NCBI GenBank assembly: GCA_013400155.1
Contig: VXBM01000672.1
Span: 134,115 to 198,114, forward strand
Length of the DNA: 64,000 nt
Direction of reading: 5' to 3'
DNA from: Helopsaltes ochotensis
Lineage: Eukaryota > Chordata > Aves > Passeriformes > Locustellidae
Made by a program: the position numbers and the translations under genes. The notes below the pieces were generated by a model. That model was not told the origin of the DNA, did no database searches, and saw only the letters and a program-made list of their open reading frames with translations. The first letter of the stretch is position 1. The number at the start of each line of letters is the position of its first letter. Below are positions 33,388 to 64,000 of the stretch, piece by piece.

Positions 33388-33662
33388 CCTCTTCCAGCGC
33401 CTGAAAGGGGTCCAGGAGAGCTGGAGAGGGACTTGGGATGGAGGGGCAGGACTCTGGGAATGCCAGCGGGCAGGGATGGACGGGATATTGGGGAGGAATT
33501 GGGAGGGTGGGCAGGTCCTGGCTGTGGCTGCCCCTGGATCCCTGGAAGTGTCCCCTGGACAGGGTTTGGAGCACCTGGGACAGTGGGAGGTGTCCCTGCC
33601 ATGGCAGGGGCTGGGATGGGATGAGCTTCAAGGTCCGTCCCAACCCAAACCATTCCCTGAGT
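33388..33662 (+). mobile_element. CR1 LINE 3' end (275 bp)
   Basis: One of the longest CR1 pieces here: tcttccagcgcctgaaagg, ctggagagggacttggga, gggatattggggaggaatt, ggctgcccctggatccctgg, ggtgtccctgccatggcag and ccaacccaaaccattccc. Confidence 0.9.
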
Positions 33663-35250
33663 CGGTGCTAACCCAAAGCTCAGCGGCACAGGGCAGAGCC
33701 GGGCTCTGTGCCGGATTTTCCGAGGACATTTCAGGGGTCATTGGTCATTTTCAGGCCGGGGAATGATGAATCCCGTGGCCCTGGAGGGGGACAAAAAGCC
33801 ACAGCTGGCCTGACCCAGAGCTGGTGACAGGCCACCGGGTCCTTGTGCCAACACATCTGTGACACTCCTGCGCCACAATTCCCTTGGCCAGAGAGGGCAG
33901 ATCCGTCCATTTCCCCCTCTCTCCCCGGCTCCACTTCCCGGCCCTCATCAGCTCACCCCGGGGAGCTCCTCCACACCCCTGCAATGCCCGAACCCCAGCA
34001 GCCAACACGTGTGAAAAGCCCGGGTTTGATGATTCCCTTCTGTCCAAGTGTGAGATCGGTAATTGAGGGTAAAATTCCACCCAGGGCCCTGAAAATAACC
34101 CGATAAATGAGCTCAGCTCTTTGCTGGTTGACTCAGCTAATCCTTCAGCTGCCGCCAGACAGCTTTGATTGTATCTTCTCTCCTTGGGCTCCCTTTAATG
34201 CCAAGGCCGAGCCGCGGCAGCTGCAGCAGCTCCGTGCAATTCATAATCTGCCTTTATTCCTGGCTGCACCGCCGAACAGAGGTCGGCTCCCGCTCCTGCC
34301 TTGATTTATGAATATGGATTTTGTTGGTTAAGCCATTAGGAGCGGTGATGGAGCAATTCCTCCTACATCCTGCACACCGCCGAGCGCCTCATTTGCAGCC
34401 CGCCCCGCAGAACGTTCCCCCCGCCGGGCCGCTCATGCAGGGAAGATTATACGAAGGCTTTGTCTGTAATGCTGTAATTCCACCTCGCCTCCCTGAGCCC
34501 TCTCCAATGGGAAACGAGCCCTCCGCGGGCAGGGAAGCGCTGGGAGGGAAAGGAGGGAACTGGTGCCCAGCGGGAGGAGTTGCTGTCCCGCCCCAAAGGC
34601 TTCAAGGAGAGTGTTAAAGTGTCCCCAGCCCAGCGGGGACCCCGCTCCGGCTCTTGGCGGTGCTGCCCCAGCGCCTCCATCCATCCCAGGGGATGCTCCA
34701 GCCGCAAGAACCGGGGTGCGGAGCGGGGTTCCGCTGGGAGCAGCACAGCTCCAGGCAGGGCAGGGTCACCCGGGGGGGCTGACAGGCCCAGCATCGCTGC
34801 CCGGGGAAGCCCAAAGCGCTCGGATCCCTCTCCCGGGGTGGCGTTCCCCGCTGCCGGGTCAGCACGTCCCAGCCCCGTTCCGCAGCTTTGTCCCGGCGCG
34901 GAGGAAGAAGAAACAGGCTGTGCCCGGAGGTCTGGCTGTGCAATTAGAGAAAACAAAGAGGGAGAAGGGAATTGTGCAGCGGGGAGCAGCGGGGGGCCGG
35001 GATACGGCTCCTGCTTCCTGCCTCCCGGCCCTGGCTTTTTCCCATCGCTGCCGTGTCCGCTTGTTTTGGGGAGGAGGTTTCCCCTGCAGCTTCCCCCCGC
35101 GTCAGGCACCGCCCAGCGCAGGGACAATTTGGCGCCTTCTCCCTAAAAATACAGCACCGGCCGAGATGTGGTCATGGATGAAATAACAGCGCGTTATCCC
35201 TGATCTTTGGGAATGGTCCCAAGCAAAGCCAAGTTCTCCCTCCACAGCAA
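33663..35250. other. Intergenic; candidate conserved element at 34.08-34.5 kb
   Basis: No gene is recognised. 34,350-35,120 is CpG-rich. The stretch at about 34,080-34,500 is described under regulatory candidates. Confidence 0.5.
34080..34500. promoter_or_regulatory. Candidate conserved noncoding element
   Basis: A repeat-free 420-bp stretch of mixed composition. It has clustered homeodomain/CDX-type words (ttgatttatgaatatgg, ttcataatctgcc, ctttaatgcc, gccattagg), TGACTCA (AP-1 type) at 34128, and E-box-like CAGCTG. This texture is typical of developmental enhancers, but conservation cannot be tested here. Confidence 0.3.
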
Positions 35251-35578
35251 AAAACCCTTGGAAAGGTGCACGAGTAACACCCAAAGCCTCCCCTTTCCAG
35301 AGCGGCAGAAAATCCAATTTCCGTGTTATTTATCCAGGAACTCCTAAAGGGAGCGGATCCACCCAGCTCATCACTCACCAGCATCTCCTGGCTTGTTTTT
35401 GATGAGCAGGAACACGCCGGGGCCGGGCCAGCCAGGTAACGGAGCTCGGGGTCAGGGATGTCGGGAAAAGCACCCGACAGGCTGGGATGAGGGCAGGGGA
35501 GCAGGGAATGAGGGGACACCGGCTCTGGGGTGATGGAAAACAGGGTTCAGGGACAGGGGTCACACGAGGCTCCGTGGG
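35251..35578. repeat. Duplication segment B, right copy
   Basis: About 95% identical by eye to 31341-31676, offset 3,910 bp at its left end, with one ~9-bp deletion near the right end. Unrelated flanks mark both breakpoints. No known element ends are seen. Confidence 0.92.
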
Positions 35579-35959
35579 TGCAGCTCTGGGTGGGCGGCGT
35601 GTCCCAGGGCAGGAATAATTTGGGTTCCCGGAGGTGAGGAGAGGGATGACAAGGTGACAGAAAGCCCCAGGGAGGAAAACGCTTCCAAGAGAGGTAAGAC
35701 AGGAAGGGAGAGAGGGAAGGGGGGGAATTTGGGGTTGTCCCGCCAGGTACCGGAGATGGGATGATGGGAACTGGTTCCCTTGGGATCAGCTGGAGAGGGG
35801 TGGGAGGTGCCACAGGGGATTGGTGGGGGAGCAGGGAAGGAGGGGCTGGGTCCCACCTGGGGGAGGCCCCAGAGGTCCCCAGTGCCACAGGTACCTCCAG
35901 GAGTCCCCATTTCAGCAGGTGGCCTGAGCCAAGAGCCTCAGGGGGCGACATTTCACATG
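35579..35959. other. Intergenic, no recognised feature
   Basis: GC- and G-rich unique sequence leading into the minisatellite. Confidence 0.4.
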
Positions 35960-36336
35960 TCTGGGTGCCTCCCAGTCCCAAGAGTGTCCACGCGGGTCCT
36001 GATCCCGTGAGTGTCCGTGTGCACGGGGATCCTGGTCCCGTAAATGTCAGCGTCCATTTGATCCTGCTCTCACCGGTGTCCGTGTGGATCCCGGCCCCAT
36101 AAGTGCCGGTGTCCATGTGAATCCCTGGCTGACACGTGGTCATATCCCTGTGGATCCCAGTCCCACGAGTGTCCATGTCCATGTGGATCCTGATCCCATG
36201 AGTGTCTGTGTTCATGACTGTGTCCATGCAAATCCCACTAGTGTCCATCTCCATGTCCATGCAGATCCCAGTCCCACGGGTGTCCATGTCCACATCCACG
36301 CAGATCCCAGTCCCACCTGTGTCCATCTCTGTGTCC
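35960..36336. repeat. Minisatellite left of the gap (GTCCATGTGGATCC-type)
   Basis: Degenerate units built from gtgtccatgtccatg, tggatcccagtcccacg and agtgtccatg, about 40 bp per unit with a shorter gtccat sub-period. The array runs into the gap, so its full size is unknown. Confidence 0.9.
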
Positions 36337-37241
36337 NNNNNNNNNNNNNNNNNNNNNNNNNNNNNNNNNNNNNNNNNNNNNNNNNNNNNNNNNNNNNNNN
36401 NNNNNNNNNNNNNNNNNNNNNNNNNNNNNNNNNNNNNNNNNNNNNNNNNNNNNNNNNNNNNNNNNNNNNNNNNNNNNNNNNNNNNNNNNNNNNNNNNNNN
36501 NNNNNNNNNNNNNNNNNNNNNNNNNNNNNNNNNNNNNNNNNNNNNNNNNNNNNNNNNNNNNNNNNNNNNNNNNNNNNNNNNNNNNNNNNNNNNNNNNNNN
36601 NNNNNNNNNNNNNNNNNNNNNNNNNNNNNNNNNNNNNNNNNNNNNNNNNNNNNNNNNNNNNNNNNNNNNNNNNNNNNNNNNNNNNNNNNNNNNNNNNNNN
36701 NNNNNNNNNNNNNNNNNNNNNNNNNNNNNNNNNNNNNNNNNNNNNNNNNNNNNNNNNNNNNNNNNNNNNNNNNNNNNNNNNNNNNNNNNNNNNNNNNNNN
36801 NNNNNNNNNNNNNNNNNNNNNNNNNNNNNNNNNNNNNNNNNNNNNNNNNNNNNNNNNNNNNNNNNNNNNNNNNNNNNNNNNNNNNNNNNNNNNNNNNNNN
36901 NNNNNNNNNNNNNNNNNNNNNNNNNNNNNNNNNNNNNNNNNNNNNNNNNNNNNNNNNNNNNNNNNNNNNNNNNNNNNNNNNNNNNNNNNNNNNNNNNNNN
37001 NNNNNNNNNNNNNNNNNNNNNNNNNNNNNNNNNNNNNNNNNNNNNNNNNNNNNNNNNNNNNNNNNNNNNNNNNNNNNNNNNNNNNNNNNNNNNNNNNNNN
37101 NNNNNNNNNNNNNNNNNNNNNNNNNNNNNNNNNNNNNNNNNNNNNNNNNNNNNNNNNNNNNNNNNNNNNNNNNNNNNNNNNNNNNNNNNNNNNNNNNNNN
37201 NNNNNNNNNNNNNNNNNNNNNNNNNNNNNNNNNNNNNNNNN
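36337..37241. other. Assembly gap (905 N)
   Basis: An unbroken run of N flanked on both sides by different tandem repeats. Confidence 1.
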
Positions 37242-37352
37242 AGGGAATAAACCCAAAGGGACTGAACCCAAAGCATTGAATCCCACGGGGTTGAACCCAA
37301 AGGGACTGAACCCATGGGATCAAACCCACGGAATTGAACCCACAGGAGCTCT
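37242..37352. repeat. Minisatellite right of the gap (TTGAACCCA-type)
   Basis: Units of about 15-16 bp of the form ttgaacccaaagggac, with variants. Unrelated to the array on the other side of the gap. Confidence 0.9.
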
Positions 37353-38664
37353 GAAGCGACGAGGTGACATTAAATCAGGAGCCAGGAGCAGAGCCCATCA
37401 CCCACCGAGGTTAAGGACGGCTGGATCATGGCAGTGGGCAAGGAAAGGAGTGACAGCCCCGAGGAACTACAGAAGGAACTCAGGAGGCTTTAATTAGCCA
37501 TTAATTAACCTTCTCCACCAGGAGGAGGAGGAAGGAAATGCCTGCTGGGGCCTGGGATGAGTGGAACACGGAGCAGTTTGCTCATCCTCCTCCGGGCGAT
37601 GCTCTGGGGCGATGCAGAGAGGGGAGGGCAGAGCCCAGCACGGACAGCCCAACATTCCTCCTGTTTCGGTGCCTCCCAAAGTCTTGGAAGCTGGGAAATG
37701 GATCACAGAGCAAGGTGGGTAGAGGGGCAGAGGGAATGGCAGAGCCTGGAGCTGTCCCAGCCCGTCCTTATCCCAGGGACAGGCTCCAGCTGCTGCCAGG
37801 GCTTGGGCTCACACTGGGAAGGGATTTCAGGCTCGTATTTGGGGCTTTAGGAATGGAGAGCCTTCCTTCCTGTCAAGTAAAAGTCTTGTGGGTTTTAGGA
37901 ACAGGTAGGAAGAGGCAGGAATGCTGTGCAGGAAGGCTGGGGCCTTTTTGGTGGGGCAGAGACACCCCTGAGAGCAGAGACCCAGCACAGAGTGTCCCCA
38001 AACCAGTGTGGGACATGCCTGTCCTGTCACAGAGGGAAAATTCACCCCTGCACCGCCTCAGCTTCTGAGCCAGCAGCTCTGGGAACGACCCCGCTCCACA
38101 GTGAGCAGCCCTGAACAGCTCTGACGGGCAGGACATGACCCCAGCAGATGGAAAAAATCAATTTATCCATCACTGAGCTGGGAGGAGGAACCCACCTGGC
38201 CAGGAGCATCGCTGCCAGCTCTCAGGGAAATCGTCACTCCTTGGCCAGGGGTTGTAGCAAAAGAGCTCAGCCCTGCACGGATCCTTCACACCTCCAGCTT
38301 CCTTGGAAGGAGAGGGAGGCTCCCCATCCAGCACTTGGGAGGTGGCTGTGGCTGGGATTCAGCAACGCTGCCAACTTGAGGAACCACATTTGTGCTCCTC
38401 CAAGGCCAAACATCTGGCAGGAGTTACTGAAACGGAGTTTTACTCTGGCTTTGCTGAGGGTTGAACACTCAAAGGGGGCCTGCAGCACCACAAAATCACG
38501 GCAGGGGATGAGGGGAAGGCATCGGTGATGTAAAAACATATAAAAAAGGGGAAATGGAAGCTGCCAGACATTCAGAGGGCGGCACTGGGGAGCTGTAAGA
38601 GAGCACTGCAGCCTGGATTAACCACCAGCAATGAAGCAGAGCCATTTCCACATCAGGAGTTCAT

Positions 38665-38723
38665 GAATTTGGGGAGTTCATGCCCGAATTTGGGGAGTTC
38701 ATGCCCGAATTTGGGGAGTTCAG
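38665..38723. repeat. 21-bp minisatellite, about 3 copies
   Basis: The unit gaatttggggagttcatgcc starts at 38665, 38686 and 38707, nearly perfect. Confidence 0.95.
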
Positions 38724-41700
38724 TGCTCCACGGCCAGGGTTTGCTCTCAAAAAGAATCAGCTGCCTGCCAAGGAACTCCCCAGCAGAACTGGGCTGTAAA
38801 ACTCAGAGCATGACATTCCCTCCGGGAAAGGCAGCACAGGGAACACGGGGCTGGCACAGGAGCTGCAGCAGGAGCAGGAAAAGCCCCTCGGTGGCAGCTG
38901 AGCTGATGCCATTTCCACAAAATCCCTTGGGAAAGCAGCGCAGAGCCGGGGTGGGTGTGAATTTGTGGTGCAGGAGACAGAGACAACTCTCAGTCGGATC
39001 CCACGGAGAAGGGGCTGACACCCTCACGCTGGTTTGGTGCCAGCTGATCCCTTTGAGACCGAGTGGAAGGAAGAATGGGGAAAAAAATACATCCAGGATT
39101 ACCTCAGGCTTCCTTTCAGACGGAGAAAGCTGGGGCTGGGAGGGCAGGGAGGCTTTGGCAGGGCTCAGGGTGTCAGTTCTGCCACCCCAAATCCGCTGTG
39201 GGAGGGATCCAGGCACCAGGGGTGCACAGTGACAGTGCACAACATTCCCAGCTAAATTCCCAGTTTTAAAGCCGCTCCTCGCGGTGTTCATGGAGCACTT
39301 CGGCAACTTTGCACCAAGGGCTGCAGAGCGCACCCTGAGGCTCCTAAATTCTGAATTCTGGGATTTACCGTGCAGAGGATCCTCACTTGGAGCCGTGGTT
39401 TTTACTGGATTTGGACCAGTTTTGAACCGAGCTTTAAAAGGGTCGGTTTATTTTCCTTTATGGGGAGTTTGATGCAGTTTCCCACCTCAGCAGGAGGCGG
39501 TTTTGTACTTCCACAATCAGACTTAGCAGTGAGAAATAGGAGGAGGAAAGAACAGAGAACAGGGATAAGGCAAGGATTGGGATTTCACTGCATGAGGTGT
39601 GGGAGTCTCACCTCTTCAGGAAATCAGAGCTGCTCACCAAGTGCCCAAACAAGGGGAAATCATTTCCTACCCCACAGGCAGCTGCACGTCAGGAGGGCCC
39701 AACATTTTCCTTTGGGACAAGGGGGGAAAACAAAAGAAGCAAACAGAACTGAGTTCACAAAACTTTGCTTTTTATTATTTGAAATTGGAAAAGGCTCCTT
39801 GGGTAACAATGATCAGGTGTAAAAGTAATACACAGGGCTTGCTCAGCTTTCCAAAACCTGGGGTGAAGTAGGCCAGGCGTTGATTTTCTCCATCCCTTTC
39901 CTCTCAAAGCCACCAAGAAAAGGACAGGCAAAGCCCCAGCCCTTGGGCAGGTGAGGTGGCTGAACTCCAACTCCTCATGTTCCACACGGAACTTGGTGGA
40001 TGCCCAATGGTTTCCTCCCACTGCTCTCTGTACAAAGGGATTTATTTATGTTTCACCTTCCTTTTTAATACTTTTACAGAGACTTACCCACACTCAAAAC
40101 CTACAGGAAACGCCCAGATTAATCCATCAGTGTCATGATAAAGTGGTGAGTGCAAAAGACACATGGGGACAGGGGAGGGGGAGTAATCAATGGCAAAACA
40201 AAAGTGCAGATTGCTTTAATTAAGCTGATGAACACAGTCGAGCCAAGTGCTCTTTGCCTCCAAAGACTGCAATCCAAACAAAAACCAGAACCACACGTTT
40301 TAATTCGGCACAAAAAGCACCCAAAGGTCAGTGGCACTCGCAGCCTGGTACCTCTCCCTTGCACTCCACATCCCAAATAATTCACTGTCCCACTGGCAAG
40401 GGCAGCACGAGCCCTCGGCAGCTGAACACCACGGAGGATTACTGGCCTCGAGAGCAGCCAGCTACAAGTCAGAGTTAACACGTTATCGTTCCCTAAACTA
40501 GCCAAGGTGAGCCTAAACAACCCATTTCCACACAACACCCAACGCTCCCAGCAAGTCCCACCAGGTTTAAATGAATAAAAAAGCAAGAAAAAGTCACCCT
40601 TGTTGAAAAGGAAACACCGAGCCAGCTGTGGTTGGGGCTTTTCCTGGGAGCTGCCACCTCCAGGCACAGAATTTGCACAGAATTAATTCCCTTTCTCCCC
40701 AGCACACATTTCCCAAGGAACTGCCCTCCCACTGCTGCTGTCCCATCCCAGGGCAGCTGGAGCAGCGCTGCTGTTCACCCCACAATGGAGCTGACACCCA
40801 AATTTACAAACAATCCCATCCTTCTGCCTCCTCCTCAGTAAAACCCAGCCTGACAAATCCCCGTGGAGCCTCCCACAAGCACCGTGCCTGAGCACAGCAC
40901 ACTCGCAGCTCTCAAATCAGGCCCAAGGCAAACAAACTGGGGCTTTGATGTTCCTGTTTTCCAAATCCATGTGTTTTGACAACACAGGGAGCAGGATGGA
41001 GGAGCAGAACCCATCCCCAGCACACGAACCAGACACTGCTTGTCCCCCAGCCAGAATTCAGCTCCAGGTCTTGCAGTGGCCACTGGGGCTCTGCACCTCC
41101 CTGCAAAGGCTTTGTTCGATCCAAAAGGCTCCTGCCAAGAGTATTCCTAACCCTGACAAGTTGTTTTCCATCCTCGCCAGCACTTTCCACCCATCTGGGA
41201 TGAAGAAATCTCTCAGCCAATTGTCCCCAAGATTTCCTGCCGAGCCAAAAGGACGGGGAGACGTCGGCAGCAGAGATTGATCACCATCTGCAGGGCCCCA
41301 GCACACATTATCCCTGTCAACAGCTCACACAAAGATCCCAGCGGGCTGGGAAAGTGGGATTTGGGAGAGAAGTGGGGAATGCAGCACTGGGCAGGGGGTG
41401 GAACAGCCCGCACCAAACGTGAGCAAGCACAGCAAAGCCCTGTCCTGTCAGCACAGCTTCCCACGGGGAAAGGCAGGGCTGGGAAAGCAGGAACATCCCC
41501 CTCAGCCAGGGGGGATCAGACCCAGACCCTGCTCCTCGATCTGTCTCCCCTTTCCCAAAGATTGCAGAGCTGGGAGTTTGAACTCCGTGTTCCCCTGCTT
41601 TGCTCTGGGAGCACTGACAGAGCCACGCACAAAGGAACGGGCACAGGAACATTCCCAAATCCATCTTCCCAGCTTTCCTCACCCCCAGCCAAGGCAGAGG

Positions 41701-42497
41701 GAGTTTTCTCCTGAAATGCCACAAAAGCCTGCCAGGCTTGGAGCAGCAGAAGGTGAGAAAAGGCATCAGAGGAGGAAGATTAATACAAAACTTGCTATTT
41801 CCTTTGCTCCAGACAGAACGAAGCCAGGGGGTACCTGCAGTTCTGCCTTTATTCAGGAATTATCCTGACATTTTGAGGCCAGCCAGGTGAGTTATAAATA
41901 AAAAGACGCCACTACAGGGGCACGGCAGAGCTGGGAAAATCCCACAAGGCATCAGCCTCCACCAAAACCCTTCTCACAGCCAGCCCTGGCCTGCAGGAGA
42001 GCCTTGGCACTGCCACTGGAAAGGCTCAGAAGGGACGAGAAGCCTGGAGAAGAGCAGATGCACAGCCTGTGCCAACAGCAAGCAGGTGACACCTCGCCCA
42101 GGTGACACAGGACAGAGGCTACGGACAGGACAGTACTTGGGAGAGCGACTCCAGCCTCGGGTACCTGCAGGGCAATCAATGCAATCTGGATTTTAATCTC
42201 CCTTTCAAAAAAATCAATTGTAATTTAAAAGCCAAAAGCAAAAATTATCCAATCGGTACTGTAAAACTTCAGGATTTTTTTTTGGTGGGGATATTGAAGA
42301 GGGGAAGAATCTGCAATCAGAGCTGTGGATCCAGCTGAAGAAGAGCTGGTTTTAGGGACAGACAACAGGAACAGCTGCCCAAGGGGACATCTCCCATCCC
42401 TGTGGGCTGCTAGGGAGAACAAAAGGCAGAACTGCCCAACAGCCCAACAGCAAATTCCAAGACAAACAGGCCACTGAGATACCAAATAAAGTCCTAA

Positions 42498-42640
42498 TCA
42501 CAGAATCAGTTAGGTTGGAAAAGATCTCCGAGATGGAATCCAACCATTAACCCAGCACTGACACCTTCAGCTGTCCCAGAAATCTGCACCCAGTGGAAAC
42601 CTCTGGCTGCACATCGGGCACGAGCTCTGCACAGAGCTCA
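42498..42640 (-). mobile_element. CR1-type LINE 3' end, minus orientation
   Basis: The plus strand reads cacagaatcagttaggttgg, aaaagatctccgagatgg, then aatccaaccattaaccc, the reverse complement of a CR1 3' terminus with its ATTCTGTG octamer. Confidence 0.85.
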
Positions 42641-44203
42641 GCAGCTGCAGCACGGGGCTGAGATGCCCAATTTCAGCTCCAGGTCACCTCTCTGCCCACT
42701 CCCCAAGGCACAGAGAGCAGCCACTCCCTCTCTCCCAGCCCTGAGTGATCCGAAGGGGCTTTTCCCTCTGCAGGAAAAGCTCCTCAGGCTGCTCGCAGCC
42801 ACCCTGCTTTTCCCAGCTCACTCACCAGGCCTGCAACAGCTCCCGAGCCCCAGCACTGAGGCAGGCTCAGCACTCCTCACAAAGCTGCAGGAAACAATGC
42901 AAGAAGTGCCCTAAATCACCTAGAAATGCCCAGAGGTTTGGGGAACTCTATCCAGAGAGACGGGAATTAATCCTGTGAGTGACACGAGCTGCTGCTCCTG
43001 TCTCTGCTGGAGCCTGGGTTCTCACAGCTCAGGGAACACATGAGAGGCAGAAATGGCAAAAAGCCCTTGTGAGAGTGAGAACAAAAGCTGCTCACAGGCA
43101 CTGGAAGCAGGCAGGGACTGAAAACTCTCCACAGAAGGGGCCTGAAACCTCCCAGCACAGACACATTTTACAGACCTAAAACTGCAGAGATGTAAAGGCA
43201 GGGTTTTGTTAGACACTGATCCGGGGAGAAGAGAGGGGACCTGGAGTTTGTCATCACAGCCAGAGGGCAGCTGCAACAAAGGGCTGTGTGAGTGCTGATG
43301 GTTTCTAGCACAACTCACAGCCTGGAGACGAGCACTGGCCAGGATTTTCCTGCACAGCACAGTCTAAAGGGAATCTGCTCCCTTGCCTGCAGCACACAAT
43401 TCCCAGTGGAGCTCAGATCTGCCACAAAATCTTCTGGGATGAACCAAGTGCAGCCAGAAAGGGAAAGAAGGGAGTTCCAGGGGCCACAAGAAGCCACACA
43501 ATACAAGGACAATCCCTTGTCACTCTGGACTCTGAAGGGCAACCTGAACAGGAATGGCACCCTGGGGTCACACAGTGACATGTGGCACCTCCTGCTGCCC
43601 ATCTGGAGCCTCCTGGGCTCATCTCACAGCTGGGTTTCTTTTTGCTCCTTCCTGTGCCTTTTCAGACCCACTTTACAAGATTTGGAGGAAACCTTTCAGG
43701 TACAAAGCAGTCTGAGCACATCGGAGCTTTTGCAGTTTACACCCATCCTGCAAGGAGAAAAAAAACCATCTCTGGTCTCAGGGAGACACCCAGACCTGGA
43801 GCTCCGGGGACAGCACATCCCTCAAGCTCCAGAAGCCAGGACGCTGCTGCACATACTCATCTGCAGTGGGGATCCTGCCCTTGCTGAGGGAATTCTCCAG
43901 GGGAACCACACACTCCAATTAGCAAGCCAAGGATGCAGGTACCACACCGGCCTCTCCTGGCCGTGCTGCGCCCACAGAAAGGTTTGTGGAGGGGAGGATG
44001 AGCTTTGCCACTGCCTGTTCCTCTGTCCAGCTCTGACCAGAAGTTGGTTTTGTCCCAATAGAGTCTTTGAGTCTGCTCCCTCCTCTGCGGGATCCCTTCA
44101 GCTCTCCAAAGCACAGACTGGGAAACAAGGACCGCCGGGAAGCGGCACAGAGGGAAGGGCACGTCTGAACCGGGATGTGTGTACACTTGGGGGGTAAAAA
44201 GGC

Positions 44204-44209
44204 TTTATT
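44204..44209 (-). other. FBXO31: Candidate FBXO31 polyadenylation signal (proximal)
   Basis: AATAAA on the minus strand about 100 nt past the stop codon, followed downstream by a GT-containing stretch (agtgtacac). Confidence 0.65.
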
Positions 44210-44308
44210 CAAAGTGCATGCTTCCATCCAGAGGTACCGAGAGCCACGACTGCCCGGCCCAGCCGCGGCCCCTGCCACCCCGAGCCCGTCCGTCACCAAC
44301 CACGCTCA

Positions 44309-64000
<19,692 letters not shown>

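Larger units (their letters stand above)
37353..44184. other. Intergenic, or possible long FBXO31 3' UTR
   Basis: No coding exon is recognised. It contains a 21-bp minisatellite and one CR1 piece. Minus-strand AATAAA sites near 41848-41853 and 39771-39776 would allow longer FBXO31 3' ends. CpG density is low compared with 22-35 kb. Confidence 0.45.

Noticed and set aside
35547..37497. Long open frames across the second gap
   Set aside because: They consist of N plus minisatellite translation; the openness follows from the repeat period.
19070..44180. Search for ZDHHC7, CIBAR2, GSE1, FOXF1, FOXC2, FOXL1, MTHFSD or IRF8 exons
   Set aside because: No frame with the forkhead, DHHC or other family motifs was seen, so none is annotated.

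Overview
The window is nuclear genomic DNA from a bird. The signs are split genes with GT-AG introns, many short CR1 LINE 3' ends of the avian type, GC-rich CpG-island stretches, minisatellites, and exon sequences that match vertebrate proteins closely. The species cannot be named from the sequence. Two assembly gaps are present (623-1337 and 36337-37241).

Only two protein-coding genes are supported, both on the minus strand. KIAA0513 occupies about 10,360-19,069, with the first-exon side extending to an unknown point further right. All 12 coding exons were placed by joining splice sites in phase. They give 411 codons, the length I recall for the human protein, and include a 30-nt microexon. 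FBXO31 occupies about 44,185-64,000 and runs off the right edge. Ten coding exons are placed; only the start codon and about the first two dozen residues lie outside the window. It encodes the F-box substrate adaptor of an SCF ubiquitin ligase.

Layout: 1-10,360 is the region downstream of KIAA0513, with no gene, one CR1 copy, a 789-bp foldback (inverted repeat) and AT-rich islands that may hold a distal KIAA0513 3' end. 10,360-19,069 is KIAA0513. 19,070-44,180 is intergenic. It has a strong GC-rich block at about 22.3-24.56 kb (the best candidate for the KIAA0513 promoter and 5' noncoding exon), an array of about 11 copies of an ~85-bp repeat at 24.55-25.45 kb, local duplications at 29.7-30.2 and 31.3-35.6 kb, candidate conserved noncoding elements, and a gap lying between two unrelated minisatellites. 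44,185-64,000 is FBXO31, with introns up to 7 kb carrying scattered CR1 pieces.

The two genes are not known to share a pathway. KIAA0513 is a cytosolic, brain-enriched protein of poorly defined role. FBXO31 controls protein turnover in the cell cycle and DNA-damage response. Their adjacency is notable because in human 16q24 they are separated by roughly two megabases that include the FOXF1/FOXC2/FOXL1 cluster. No mobile-element coding gene, RNA gene, CRISPR array or bacterial-type feature was found. No clearly new biological system is visible; the most interesting signals are the microexon, the foldback element, the tandem array, the gene-order break and several candidate enhancers.
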